A DNA stretch of 64,000 bases from Cohnella sp. CFH 77786 (lineage in GTDB: Bacteria; Bacillota; Bacilli; Paenibacillales; Paenibacillaceae): NCBI RefSeq assembly GCF_019400745.1, contig NZ_WJIB01000001.1, forward strand, positions 124,001 through 188,000, in the 5' to 3' direction. Positions 8,686 to 17,205 of this stretch are shown one piece after another; position 1 is the first letter of the stretch; the number at the start of each line of letters is the position of its first letter. Both the position numbers and the translations under genes were made by a program. Under the pieces are notes generated by a model that was not told the DNA's origin, ran no database searches, and saw only the letters and a list, made by a program, of their open reading frames with translations.

Positions 8686-9594
8686 TCAAGGATTCGCAGG
8701 CATCAGCTTGCTGACGAGAGCAGCCGTTTTTTTGCTGTCTTGATTCGACATGGCCGCGAGAACCTGCGAACGTGCGCTGTCGTCCATGGCGCCGAGAATC
8801 AGAAGCGCTTTGGACTGGCTCGAGCCCGACATCTGAAGCAGCAGGGTAGCGGCGTCCGCCGCTTTCATCGAGGAGAACGTCTTCTTCAGCTCCGAAGCGT
8901 CGAGCGTAGACGCGCCGGAACCCGCGGCCGTCTCCAACTCCTTGATCCGGGCCTGCAGGGCCGCGATTTGCTGATCCTGCACCGAGACGGAGTCTTTCAG
9001 CCTGATCGTCACGTCGGCCGCTTTCTGGGCACTCATTTTCTCCAGCACTCGGGTCCGTTCGGTATCGCTCATCGCTCCGAGAATGAGCGCCGTTTCTTCC
9101 AGGGTCATGCTTTCGAGAATAGGGGCGGCTTTGCCGGGCGTCATTTTGGCGTAAACGCCTGCGAGCGACTTGATCCGCGCCGTATACTCTTCCGCGGTTA
9201 ACGTTTGCTGCTGCTTGCCTTTGTTCAATTGCTCGATTTGCGCCTTGAGCGTATCGATTTCCTTCTTCTGATCGGCGGTCTGCTGCGTCGCTTTCTTCAG
9301 CGACGCTTCCCGGTCCGCCAATAGCGCCTTCAGCTCGTCCACTTTCTTCTTCGCGTTGCTCACCGTAAGGTCTTCGTCGCTGGCCTCCGGCGGCGCAGAC
9401 GACGCAGGATCGGGAAGTACGGCTTTGAGCACGGGAATCCGGTTGCCGATCTCCAGTGCCTTGTTCCTCCATTCCGTGTTGAACAAAAGCAGCAGCATGC
9501 CCAGCAGAACGGCGGTAAACAGAATCGGCGTCAGAAAAAAGAGAAACCTTTCGAAGCCGCTGTAATTGCTTTTTTCGGTATTGGCGTCGGCCAC
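8686..9594 (-). CDS. ylxF: MotE-like flagellar operon protein (YlxF family)
   Basis: Probable membrane-anchored chaperone of the MotE/YlxF type; members are linked to stator or export function, but the role in Bacilli is not firm. The 302 residues comprise a membrane anchor (about 16-38), a long coiled coil (about 78-130), and two copies of an MgtE-N-like helical repeat (about 145-205 and 240-298, each with A-x-I/L-L-x-x-M patterns and 'LILGAM'). Start codon GTG with GAGGAGG upstream. Position between fliJ and fliK is conserved. Confidence 0.85.
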   Translation of the reverse strand: MADANTEKSNYSGFERFLFFLTPILFTAVLLGMLLLLFNTEWRNKALEIGNRIPVLKAVLPDPASSAPPEASDEDLTVSNAKKKVDELKALLADREASLKKATQQTADQKKEIDTLKAQIEQLNKGKQQQTLTAEEYTARIKSLAGVYAKMTPGKAAPILESMTLEETALILGAMSDTERTRVLEKMSAQKAADVTIRLKDSVSVQDQQIAALQARIKELETAAGSGASTLDASELKKTFSSMKAADAATLLLQMSGSSQSKALLILGAMDDSARSQVLAAMSNQDSKKTAALVSKLMPANP

Positions 9595-9634
9595 GACTAT
9601 TCCTCCTCTCCCCGCGGAAACGTGAACGCGGCTT

Positions 9635-10078
9635 TCACCCGCGCGCGGACGCCGCGCGTACGGTCGCGATTTCGTCCAGCTCGTTCTGCTGTTTGATCAG
9701 CCACTCGTGCCGATGGATCCTTAGCGCCTTGTCGCGGGCGTTCTGCCATACTTTCTCGTCTATCGATTTCTCGGCCAGCTTGCTCCTCCTGAGGCGGACC
9801 AGCGCTTCCGCCGCTTCCACGCCTTCTGTCTGGCGGCGGACCTTGCCGTCCAGCACGTCCAGGTAGTGTTGAAGGGAAGTCAGCTCCGCGAGCGTAACCC
9901 CGGAGGCCGCCGAGCTCTCGATCCGTTCGCGGGCGGCGGCGCGTTCGGCGTCCAGCTCCCGAAGCCGTTCCTCTTCCTCTTTCAACCTGCCCAGCGAAGC
10001 GGCATATTCCCACTCCGCCATCGACTTCTCGCTGCCTTTCAGGTCGACGATTTTCTGCAACGGGTATCGAAACCGCAT
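9635..10078 (-). CDS. fliJ: flagellar export chaperone FliJ
   Basis: Small coiled-coil protein that works with the FliI-FliH ATPase and the FlhA gate during flagellar export. The product of 147 residues starts MRFRYPLQKIVDLKGSEKSM, the typical FliJ beginning, and is helical and highly charged over almost its whole length. It is 12 bases downstream of fliI and in front of the MotE-like gene. Confidence 0.9.
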   Translation of the reverse strand: MRFRYPLQKIVDLKGSEKSMAEWEYAASLGRLKEEEERLRELDAERAAARERIESSAASGVTLAELTSLQHYLDVLDGKVRRQTEGVEAAEALVRLRRSKLAEKSIDEKVWQNARDKALRIHRHEWLIKQQNELDEIATVRAASARG

Positions 10079-10090
10079 GGGCGTTTAACC

Positions 10091-11410
10091 TCATCTCTTG
10101 TAAAAATCGATGATCAACCGCTCGGCCGCTTCTTCGAGAGAAACTTTTTCGTCCGTTCTCTGCCGGGTATAGGCGTGAATCAAATCGATAAACTGGATGG
10201 ACTTGTCGATTTCCGAGTTGGACCCTCTCTGGTACGCCCCGATATGGATCAAGTCTTCCGAATCCCGATAGACGGACAGCAGTCTTTTCAACTGCTCCGC
10301 CGCGCTTCGATGGTTATCCCTCACGATGTTGTTCATCACGCGGCTGACGCTGGCGAGCACGTCGATCGCGGGAAAATGCCCCTTGTTGGCCAAATTCCGA
10401 TGGAGCACGATATGGCCGTCCAAAATGCCCCGAACCGCGTCCGCGATCGGCTCGTTCATGTCGTCTCCGTCCACGAGCACCGTATAGAAGGCGGTAATCG
10501 AGCCCGTCGGACCGGTGCCGGCCCGCTCCAGAAGCTTGGGCAGCGCAGCGAACACGGAAGGGGTGTATCCTCTTGTCGCCGGAGGTTCGCCGATCGCGAG
10601 CCCGACCTCCCGCAGAGCCATCGCGTAACGGGTGACGGAATCCATCATCAGCATCACGTTCAAGCCTCTGTCGCGGAAATACTCGGCGATCGTGGTGGCG
10701 ATCAAGGCGCCTTTGATCCGGATGAGGGCCGGCTGGTCCGAAGTCGCGACAACCACGACCGAACGGGCCAAGCCTTCCGGACCGAGATCTTTCTCGACGA
10801 ATTCCAGCACCTCGCGTCCGCGTTCCCCGATCAGCGCGATCACGTTGACATCCGCCGACGTGTTCCGGGCCACCATGCCGAGGAGCGTGCTCTTGCCGAC
10901 ACCGGATCCGGCGAAGATGCCGACCCGCTGTCCCTGCCCTACCGTCAGCAAGCCGTCGATGGCTCGAACCCCGGTCCCGAGCGGTTCCGTCACCCTCGGA
11001 CGTTCGAGCGGATTGCCCGGCTTTCGATGGGTTGAATAATGCGGCATCCGGACGGGAAGCTTGGAGCCGTCGAGCGGCTGCCCCAATCCGTCGAGCACCT
11101 TGCCCAGCAATTCCGATCCGACCTGGACCGTAAGCGGGCGGCCCGTCGCGACGACATCGCACCCTGGACCTATGGCATGCAGTTCGCCCAACGGCATCAG
11201 CAGCAGCCGGTTGTCGCGAAAACCGACGACCTCGGCCAGGATCGGCGAACCGCCCTTCAGCGGATGGATCGCGCATACTTCGCCGACGCTGGCGTCCGGC
11301 CCTTCGGATTCGACGGTCAAGCCGATGACCTGCGTCACTTTGCCGTTGACCCGGACGGGATCCAGATGGGCCAGCACTTCCTCGTAGCGGGAAACGTCAA
11401 GAAGCGGCAT
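10091..11410 (-). CDS. fliI: flagellum-specific ATP synthase FliI
   Basis: Cytoplasmic ATPase that energises flagellar protein export. The Walker A motif GSGVGKST is at about residues 168-175, with GERGREVLEFVEKDLG, the Walker B strand VMLMMDSVTRYA and the arginine-finger region RGYTPSVFA all intact. I chose the second ATG (11410) because AGAGGGG is seven bases upstream; the ATG at 11416 is too close to it. The start overlaps the end of fliH. Confidence 0.97.
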   Translation of the reverse strand: MPLLDVSRYEEVLAHLDPVRVNGKVTQVIGLTVESEGPDASVGEVCAIHPLKGGSPILAEVVGFRDNRLLLMPLGELHAIGPGCDVVATGRPLTVQVGSELLGKVLDGLGQPLDGSKLPVRMPHYSTHRKPGNPLERPRVTEPLGTGVRAIDGLLTVGQGQRVGIFAGSGVGKSTLLGMVARNTSADVNVIALIGERGREVLEFVEKDLGPEGLARSVVVVATSDQPALIRIKGALIATTIAEYFRDRGLNVMLMMDSVTRYAMALREVGLAIGEPPATRGYTPSVFAALPKLLERAGTGPTGSITAFYTVLVDGDDMNEPIADAVRGILDGHIVLHRNLANKGHFPAIDVLASVSRVMNNIVRDNHRSAAEQLKRLLSVYRDSEDLIHIGAYQRGSNSEIDKSIQFIDLIHAYTRQRTDEKVSLEEAAERLIIDFYKR

Positions 11411-12239
11411 CGGCATTCCCCTCTTCCGCGGCGTGGGCCGCGACTCTCAGCAGCTCGGCCCGGACCGTGCTGAGCTGCGTGTCGATTCTGGCATCGATGC
11501 TTCCGAAAGAGGAGCGGACGATGCAGCCCCCATCCCCGACCGAAGCATCCGGCACGATCTGCAGCTCCGCCTGAGCGTCCAAGACGAGGGACAGCTCGTC
11601 CTTCGCCGCCGACACGAACTCGAATTGCGCAGGCGCAACGCAGAGCGTGATGACGCCTTGTTCCTTGCGGCGGGCCAGCGCCCCTGCGAATAGCCGGATC
11701 GCCCGTTCGGGCTCCTCCGCAAGTTTGGCCGATAAGAGCTTCTCCGCAATGGAGCAGCTCAATTCGACGACGAATGCTTCGGCCTCCGCGATGATTCTTT
11801 CTTTGGATATGTATGCTTGTTCGACGAGGGAGCGGGCTTCCCGCATACGGGACTCCCATTCCGCGCGGAGTTCGCTTTCCGCTCGCTCCGCGCCGGCGGC
11901 GTAGCCTTCGGCGTACCCGCTTTGGCGGGCTTCCTCCGTGACTCCCGCGTCTTCCGCCCTTCGCGATTGCCACCACGACTCGGCCTCCATCCGCGCGGCC
12001 GCTCGGATGTCCTCCGCTTCCTCCCGGGCCTGCCGGACGATCTCCTGAGCCGTCCGTTCGGCATCCTCGAGGATGCGTTCTTTCATGGATAGGGTTTCGA
12101 CATCCGCCTCCCCTTTTCCTTCGGCTTCTCCGTCGGAACCTGAAGGTTTTTGGGGATTCGGGACGAATCGGCGGATCAGTTCCAGCTGCTTGAGATCGTC
12201 CAGCGAGACGACGCGTCCGGATTTGATCAGATTAGACAA
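11397..12239 (-). CDS. fliH: flagellar assembly protein FliH
   Basis: Negative regulator and stator-stalk-like partner of FliI. The 280-residue protein has a central coiled coil (about 55-150, many Ala/Glu/Arg) and a C-terminal domain with GDGGCIVRSSFGSIDARIDTQL, the FliH signature. Translation probably begins at TTG (12239), which overlaps the fliG stop; GGAGGAG lies 10 bases upstream. FliH is always poorly conserved, so the context matters here. Confidence 0.92.
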   Translation of the reverse strand: MSNLIKSGRVVSLDDLKQLELIRRFVPNPQKPSGSDGEAEGKGEADVETLSMKERILEDAERTAQEIVRQAREEAEDIRAAARMEAESWWQSRRAEDAGVTEEARQSGYAEGYAAGAERAESELRAEWESRMREARSLVEQAYISKERIIAEAEAFVVELSCSIAEKLLSAKLAEEPERAIRLFAGALARRKEQGVITLCVAPAQFEFVSAAKDELSLVLDAQAELQIVPDASVGDGGCIVRSSFGSIDARIDTQLSTVRAELLRVAAHAAEEGNADAAS

Positions 12240-13245
12240 TGATATCGTCTCCTCCGCCGCGGGCGATGATGATCTCGCCCGACTCTTCCAATCTGCGAAT
12301 CGTGCCTACGATGCGCGTTTGCGCTTCTTCGACGTCCCGAAGCCGAACGGGGCCCATGTATTCCATCTCTTCCTTGAACGTATCGGCCATGCGTTTGGAC
12401 ATGTTCCGGAAAATCGCTTCCCGGACCTCGTCGCTCGCCACCTTGAGCGCGAGCTGCAAGTCGGCGTTCTCGATGTCCCGGATGATGCGCTGGATCGACC
12501 GGTTGTCGAGATTGACGATATCCTCGAATACGAACATCCGTTTTTTGATTTCTTCGGCCAGTTCGGGGTCCTGGATCTCCAGAGAGTCCAGAATCGTCCT
12601 TTCGGTGCCGCGGTCGACGCCGTTCAAAATCTGCACGATCGCTTCGATACCGCCCGCGTTCGTATAATCCTGCGTGACGGTCGCCGACAGCTTCTGTTCG
12701 AGCACCCGCTCGACCTGGGCGATCACCTCCGGAGAGGTGCTGTCCATGAGCGCGATCCGGCGGGCGACGTCGGCCTGCTTGTCCTGGGGCAGCGAGGAGA
12801 GCACCGCCGACGACTGATCCGGCTGCAGATACGAGAGGACGAGGGCGATCGTCTGGGGGTTCTCGTTCTGGATGAAGTTCAGGATTTGCTGCGGCTCCGC
12901 CTTGCGGGCGAAGTCGAACGGCCTGACCTGCAGAGTCGCGGTCAACCGGTTCAGAATATCCGACGCCCTGCCCGCGCCGAGCGCTTTCTCCAGAATTTCC
13001 TTGGCGTACGTGATACCGCCTTGGGAGATGTATTCCTGCGCCAAGCAAATCTGGTGAAACTCGGCCAGAATGCTTTCCTTTTCCATGCTGTCCACTTTGC
13101 GGACGTTGGCGATCTCCAGCGTCAGCTGCTCGATTTCCTCGTCCCGCAGCTGCTTGAATACGTTCGCGGAAACTTCCGGGCCTAGCGTGATGAGAAGGAT
13201 GGCCGCTTTCTGCCTGCCGGAAAGTTGAATTGCTGATTTCGCCAT
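12232..13245 (-). CDS. fliG: flagellar motor switch protein FliG
   Basis: Rotor protein that contacts MotA and generates torque. The 337 residues show the N-terminal FliF-binding domain (SGRQKAAILLITLGPEVSAN), the middle EHPQ-like segment here written NENPQTIALVLSYL, and the C-terminal torque domain with charged helix residues (MADTFKEEMEYMGPVRLRDV). I chose the ATG at 13245 (GAGGTGG upstream); an earlier in-frame GTG/ATG would add 11 residues from the fliF end. Confidence 0.97.
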   Translation of the reverse strand: MAKSAIQLSGRQKAAILLITLGPEVSANVFKQLRDEEIEQLTLEIANVRKVDSMEKESILAEFHQICLAQEYISQGGITYAKEILEKALGAGRASDILNRLTATLQVRPFDFARKAEPQQILNFIQNENPQTIALVLSYLQPDQSSAVLSSLPQDKQADVARRIALMDSTSPEVIAQVERVLEQKLSATVTQDYTNAGGIEAIVQILNGVDRGTERTILDSLEIQDPELAEEIKKRMFVFEDIVNLDNRSIQRIIRDIENADLQLALKVASDEVREAIFRNMSKRMADTFKEEMEYMGPVRLRDVEEAQTRIVGTIRRLEESGEIIIARGGGDDIIV

Positions 13246-13259
13246 ATATGCTGCCACCT

Positions 13260-14828
13260 CTATTCGTCCACCAGCCAAGTCCGGAGCAGATTGACGAACT
13301 CCTCCGGTTTGCGCTTCGCCAGATTTTCAAGCTGCTTGCGGATCTGGCTTTCGCTCGAAACGTTGTCGATGTCGATCGTCGGCAGCTCCACGCGCGGCAC
13401 TTCCGCTGCCGCAAGGGCGGCCGCCTCCTGCGCCGATTTCCGCCGCCGGTAGACGTAGTACCCGCCTCCGCCGAGCAGCGCGGCGGCGAGCACGCCGAGT
13501 CCCGCCAGCCAATAGGCCGAGACCGTCATGCCGGACGTCTGCGCCGCACTTGCGTTAAACGGCTCGGACAGGACCGACACGCGCTTCGTCATTTCCTGAT
13601 CGCTCAGATCCAAGCCCGACTCCGCGAGCAAGGTGCGGACGCTGGCGACGAGCACCTGCTGGATCGCCGTCGTGCGCTCCGGCGTCATCAGCGCGGAGTC
13701 GATCCCGACGCTGATCGACACGTCCTTCACTTTGTAGGGCGCGGATTTGATCAAATCTTTGACGCGGCTGAAGTCGTAATTAATGATATCCTGCGTTTTT
13801 TCCGATGAAGAAGTCGAGGACGAAGCGCCCCCCGGGAAATTCGCGATGTCGGTCTCGCCCGTTCCGGCCACTCCGCTTGCGGCTCCGTCCGTGCCGGTAG
13901 AGGTTTCGGAAGTGTGCTGCTCGCTTTGAACGATCCCTTTGTTATCGTTGTTGGGAAGCGGCACCACCGTATTCGATTCCGTCGACTTCTGGTCGAAGTT
14001 CAGCGTCGAAACGACGTTGACGACCATGTTTTCCATGCCGACCATCGGGGCCAGGAATTGCTGGATTTTCTTTTTGACCTCGTTCTCGAAGTCGCGGGTG
14101 CTCGCGAGCTGCTGCTCGATGCCGCCATTCGTAACGCCCTCGCCGCCTAACGCGGCGGAAGGCTCCAAATCCCCCGTCGTGCTCGCGATCGTGATGCCGT
14201 CGATGGCCAGATTGGGCACGGCCGTCTTCACGAGGTTGAAGTAGCTGTCGATATCCTCCTGCTTCGGACGGAATCCCGGCTTGAACGACAGCACGACCGA
14301 AGCGGTCGCCTTTTCCCGCTCGTCGCCGGCGAACAACGTCTCTTGAGGAAGGTTGATCAGCACCTTCGCCCTCTGAACGCCTTGCTTGTTTTGAAGCAGC
14401 TGCTGCACTTCCCCGTTCAGCGCGTTGCGGTATTTGACCTGAAACTCTTCTTCCGTCGTCCCGATGGACGAACTGGATTGGCTCAGTTCCTTGAAGCCCA
14501 AGGAGCCGTTCTGGACGAGCCCTTGCGAACCGATCTCCACCCGGGCACGGGATGCGGCGGCGCTGGGCACCGAAATGCTCGTCCCGTCCGGACTCAGCTT
14601 GTAGGAAATTCCCTGGCCATCTAAATATTGCATGATGGAGGCGGCGTCTGTGCTGTCCAGATTTTGAAACGCGACCTCGTATTGGGTCCGGGTCAGCCAC
14701 GAAGTCAACAATATGACGGCAAGCAATAAAAAAACGGCCGTCGAGGCGAGCACCCATTTCTGCGTCTTGCTGTATTGGTTCCAGAAGCCCGTCAGCCTCT
14801 CGCGAACCTGTGCCCACTTCTCGTTCAC
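13260..14828 (-). CDS. fliF: flagellar MS-ring protein FliF
   Basis: Forms the membrane ring on which the basal body is built. The 522-residue protein has two membrane segments (about 25-47 and 442-465) around a large extracytoplasmic part with ring-building motifs, e.g. YNRALNGEVQQLL-like KYRNALNGEVQQLLQNKQGV and KAKVLINLP-type RAKVLINLPQETLF. The cytoplasmic tail that binds FliG ends LLRTWLVDE. Start codon GTG preceded by GGTGAGGTG. Confidence 0.97.
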   Translation of the reverse strand: MNEKWAQVRERLTGFWNQYSKTQKWVLASTAVFLLLAVILLTSWLTRTQYEVAFQNLDSTDAASIMQYLDGQGISYKLSPDGTSISVPSAAASRARVEIGSQGLVQNGSLGFKELSQSSSSIGTTEEEFQVKYRNALNGEVQQLLQNKQGVQRAKVLINLPQETLFAGDEREKATASVVLSFKPGFRPKQEDIDSYFNLVKTAVPNLAIDGITIASTTGDLEPSAALGGEGVTNGGIEQQLASTRDFENEVKKKIQQFLAPMVGMENMVVNVVSTLNFDQKSTESNTVVPLPNNDNKGIVQSEQHTSETSTGTDGAASGVAGTGETDIANFPGGASSSTSSSEKTQDIINYDFSRVKDLIKSAPYKVKDVSISVGIDSALMTPERTTAIQQVLVASVRTLLAESGLDLSDQEMTKRVSVLSEPFNASAAQTSGMTVSAYWLAGLGVLAAALLGGGGYYVYRRRKSAQEAAALAAAEVPRVELPTIDIDNVSSESQIRKQLENLAKRKPEEFVNLLRTWLVDE

Positions 14829-14912
14829 GTTGTCACCTCACCTGCGGATCACGCAGCCGTAACGCCGGTTGAAACGGCGACGGCTGCGGTTGTTGCTGCG
14901 TATGAGCTCGGA

Positions 14913-15221
14913 TTACATTTGCATCCGCATGATCTCCTGATAAGCTTCGATCACTTTGTTGCGCACCTGAGAAGTCAGAGAGAGGCTGAGCTCGGCCTTG
15001 GAGGATGCGATCATCACGTCGTTCACGTCCGCTTGCCCGATGATGAACTGGTCCGTAACCGTATGTACGTTGTTTTCCTGGGCGGCTACGCTGTCCAGCG
15101 CGGTCTTCAGAAAAGAAGCGAAGCTTTCGGTCGCCTCGGCCGGCGTCGCTTTGGCTGCGGCAGGGGTTGTCTGCTGCAGCATCGACAGGCTTGCCGGAGC
15201 GAGCATTGCATTCTGAATCAT
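14913..15221 (-). CDS. fliE: flagellar hook-basal body protein FliE
   Basis: Adapter between MS ring and rod. The 102-residue product contains the FliE core ADVNDVMIASSKAELSLSL and ends VIEAYQEIMRMQM, the conserved C terminus. I placed the start at the ATG of 15221 because AAAGGTGG lies eight bases upstream; the GTG at 15233 lies within that SD. About 84 bases separate it from fliF. Confidence 0.94.
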   Translation of the reverse strand: MIQNAMLAPASLSMLQQTTPAAAKATPAEATESFASFLKTALDSVAAQENNVHTVTDQFIIGQADVNDVMIASSKAELSLSLTSQVRNKVIEAYQEIMRMQM

Positions 15222-15281
15222 TAAAGCCCCCACCTTTCGGATTCGAATTCGGATTCTGCGGCGGTCATCCTTGTGTTCGGA

Positions 15282-15725
15282 TTATCTGCCGATCTCGAGC
15301 GATTTCATGAACATGGCTTTGCTTGCGTTAAGCGCCGTGACGTTCGCTTCGTAGGAACGCGACGCCGAAATCATATCGACCATTTCCTTGACGACGTCGA
15401 CGTTCGGCATATTCACCATGCCGTTCTCGTCCGCATCCGGGTGCGCGGGGTTGTAAACCTGCTTGAAAGGCGTCGCATCGTCCCGGATGGCGGCTACCTG
15501 CACCCCTTGTTCCGCGTCCGCGTTCAACTTCTCGTCCAGCAGGTTCCGGAATTTGGGCTGTACGGCGGCAAGCACGACCTCCTTGCGCCGGTAGGGGACG
15601 AATCTGCCGTTCACGAATTGGGCCCGGGTCGTCTCGGCGTTCGCGATGTTGGCCGAAATGACGTCCATTCTCAGCCTTTGGGCGGTCAGAGCCGAAGCGC
15701 TGATGTCGAAACCTCCAAGTTTCAT
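15282..15725 (-). CDS. flgC: flagellar basal-body rod protein FlgC
   Basis: Proximal rod subunit. The N-terminal rod block (FDISASALTAQRLRMDVISA, then NIANAETTRA) and C-terminal block (NVDVVKEMVDMISASRSYEA) are complete in 147 residues, normal for the family. It is three bases downstream of flgB, with GGGAGGGG before the ATG. Confidence 0.96.
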   Translation of the reverse strand: MKLGGFDISASALTAQRLRMDVISANIANAETTRAQFVNGRFVPYRRKEVVLAAVQPKFRNLLDEKLNADAEQGVQVAAIRDDATPFKQVYNPAHPDADENGMVNMPNVDVVKEMVDMISASRSYEANVTALNASKAMFMKSLEIGR

Positions 15726-15728
15726 CCG

Positions 15729-16142
15729 TTATCCCCTCCCTTCGATCCCGATGCGCATCATTTTCACGTTGTGGTTCATTTGTTGGATAAACAGGTTGTA
15801 TCGGAGCTGGTTCTCTGCGACAAGCGACATCTCCTTGTCGATATCCACGTTGTTGCGGCTGTTGTTGAATACCGTGGATTCCTCGGTTACGACCGAAGGA
15901 ACGGGGCCTGAGGCGGAAACCCCGTTCGATATATGGCGCGGGTCCGAGGTCTTGAGAGCCAGCGTCTTCATGCCGCCGCTTCCCATGGCCTGCGACAGCA
16001 TCTCCTCGAAAGCGACGTCGGATCGTTTGAAATTCGGGGTGTCGACGTTGGCGATGTTGTTGGCGAGAACTTGCTGCCGCATGGATGCGGCGTGGATCGC
16101 CCCTTCCAATCGCTGAAACGAGGCACCGCTCAAAAGGTCCAT
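15729..16142 (-). CDS. flgB: flagellar basal-body rod protein FlgB
   Basis: Proximal rod subunit and first gene of the long fla/che operon. The 137 residues contain the rod signature MRQQVLANNIANVDTPNFKR (about 21-40) and the C-terminal helix VDIDKEMSLVAENQLRYNLF. SD AAGGATGG precedes the ATG. The upstream 255 bases hold the likely operon promoter and the codY terminator. Confidence 0.96.
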   Translation of the reverse strand: MDLLSGASFQRLEGAIHAASMRQQVLANNIANVDTPNFKRSDVAFEEMLSQAMGSGGMKTLALKTSDPRHISNGVSASGPVPSVVTEESTVFNNSRNNVDIDKEMSLVAENQLRYNLFIQQMNHNVKMMRIGIEGRG

Positions 16143-16172
16143 CGATGATTGCCATCCTTCCGTACGGATTAT

Positions 16173-16207
16173 GAGAATCCGATGAGAAAATGTTCATGGG
16201 GATTCTC
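16173..16207. other. inverted repeat in the flgB upstream region
   Basis: Perfect 8-base arms GAGAATCC (16173-16180) and GGATTCTC (16200-16207) separated by 19 bases. One arm touches the candidate -10 box, and the rest would lie in the first transcribed bases. It could be an operator or a leader hairpin of the fla/che operon; no protein can be assigned from sequence. Confidence 0.4.
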
Positions 16208-16232
16208 TATTAGATTCAACGGCATTCGTCAA
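16204..16232 (-). promoter_or_regulatory. candidate sigma-A promoter of the fla/che operon
   Basis: On the minus strand TTGACG (16227-16232), 17-base spacer, TAGAGA (16204-16209). The -35 is good and the -10 weak. The 15-mer beginning AATTTTGACGAAT (16222-16236) overlaps the -35 and resembles a CodY box at 9 of 15 positions, which fits the known CodY control of B. subtilis fla/che but is weak evidence. No convincing sigma-D promoter was found. Confidence 0.4.
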
Positions 16233-16334
16233 AATTCCTGCCGAATTCGACATCCGAATTGCGATTTATTAAAAAAAGAAGAAGGATGACCTACCCCCAA
16301 AAATATCATGTCTGAGACCTCTGTCTAAAACAAT

Positions 16335-16374
16335 AAGAAAAAAGCCCTAATCTTCAGAGAGATCGGGGCTTTTC
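16335..16374 (-). terminator. rho-independent terminator after codY
   Basis: On the minus strand, AAAAGCCCCGATCT pairs with AGATTAGGGCTTTT around a short loop, and the hairpin runs into a T-rich tail. It begins 24 bases after the codY stop and separates the codY operon from fla/che. Confidence 0.85.
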
Positions 16375-16397
16375 CGTGACAGGGGATCAGAACGGCT

Positions 16398-17165
16398 TTA
16401 GTTTTTCTGTCTTTCGATTTCTTGCAGAAGCTGGGAATTAAGGATCCGGATGTAAGTTCCTTTCATGCCGAGCGAACGCGTTTCGATGACGCCCGCGCTT
16501 TCCAGCTTGCGGAGCGCATTCACGATGACGGACCGCGTAATGCCGGCTCTGTCGGCGATTTTCGAGGCAACCAGAAGCCCTTCCTTCCCTTCCAGTTCTT
16601 CGAAAATCTGCTCGACCGCTTCGAATTCGCTGAACGAAAGCGAATGTACGGCGACGGATACGATCGCTTTGTTTCGGGCTTCGACTTCCCGTTCTTCTGC
16701 GCGGTCGCGCAAAATCTCCATTCCGATTTGCGTGGATCCGCATTCGGCAAGGATCAAGTCGTCTTCCCCCAGCGCGACGGATTGTCGAGCTAGGACCAAA
16801 GTCCCTAGACGATCCCCGCCTCCGATAATTGGTACAATGGTCACGATTCTGTCCTTGAACGCCGCCTCGACTTTTCCGAGGGTTTCCTCCTTCGGCACCC
16901 CCACCGCGGTTTCCCCGATTCTCAGAAAAGCCTCGTTGCTTTCCGGGGGAAAGCGCAGCTCGGAAGGGTCTTCCTGCCGGAGCCACATTTCGGGAAATTC
17001 GGGGGTCAGCGCGCTTCCCAGCACTTTTCCCCGGCGGCTGACGACGAGAACGTCCGCCTGGATCGTTTCCCGGAGTACTTCCGCCATTTCCCCGAAATTG
17101 AGCGGCTTTCCGGCAGCCTTTTGAAGCAGTTTATTCAAGGTTCGGATCTTTTCCAACAACGTCAT
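16398..17165 (-). CDS. codY: GTP-sensing global transcriptional regulator CodY
   Basis: Pleiotropic repressor that senses GTP and branched-chain amino acids. The 255 residues comprise the N-terminal GAF ligand domain (about 1-155) and the C-terminal winged helix with the highly conserved recognition segment [20 protein letters not shown] (about 201-220). It is the last gene of the topA-trmFO-hslV-hslU-codY set and is followed by a terminator. SD TTAGGAGG. No anomaly seen. Confidence 0.98.
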   Translation of the reverse strand: MTLLEKIRTLNKLLQKAAGKPLNFGEMAEVLRETIQADVLVVSRRGKVLGSALTPEFPEMWLRQEDPSELRFPPESNEAFLRIGETAVGVPKEETLGKVEAAFKDRIVTIVPIIGGGDRLGTLVLARQSVALGEDDLILAECGSTQIGMEILRDRAEEREVEARNKAIVSVAVHSLSFSEFEAVEQIFEELEGKEGLLVASKIADRAGITRSVIVNALRKLESAGVIETRSLGMKGTYIRILNSQLLQEIERQKN

Positions 17166-17205
17166 GATCGTTACGTTCCTCCTAATACGACAAGCGAAGC
17201 ACCTT

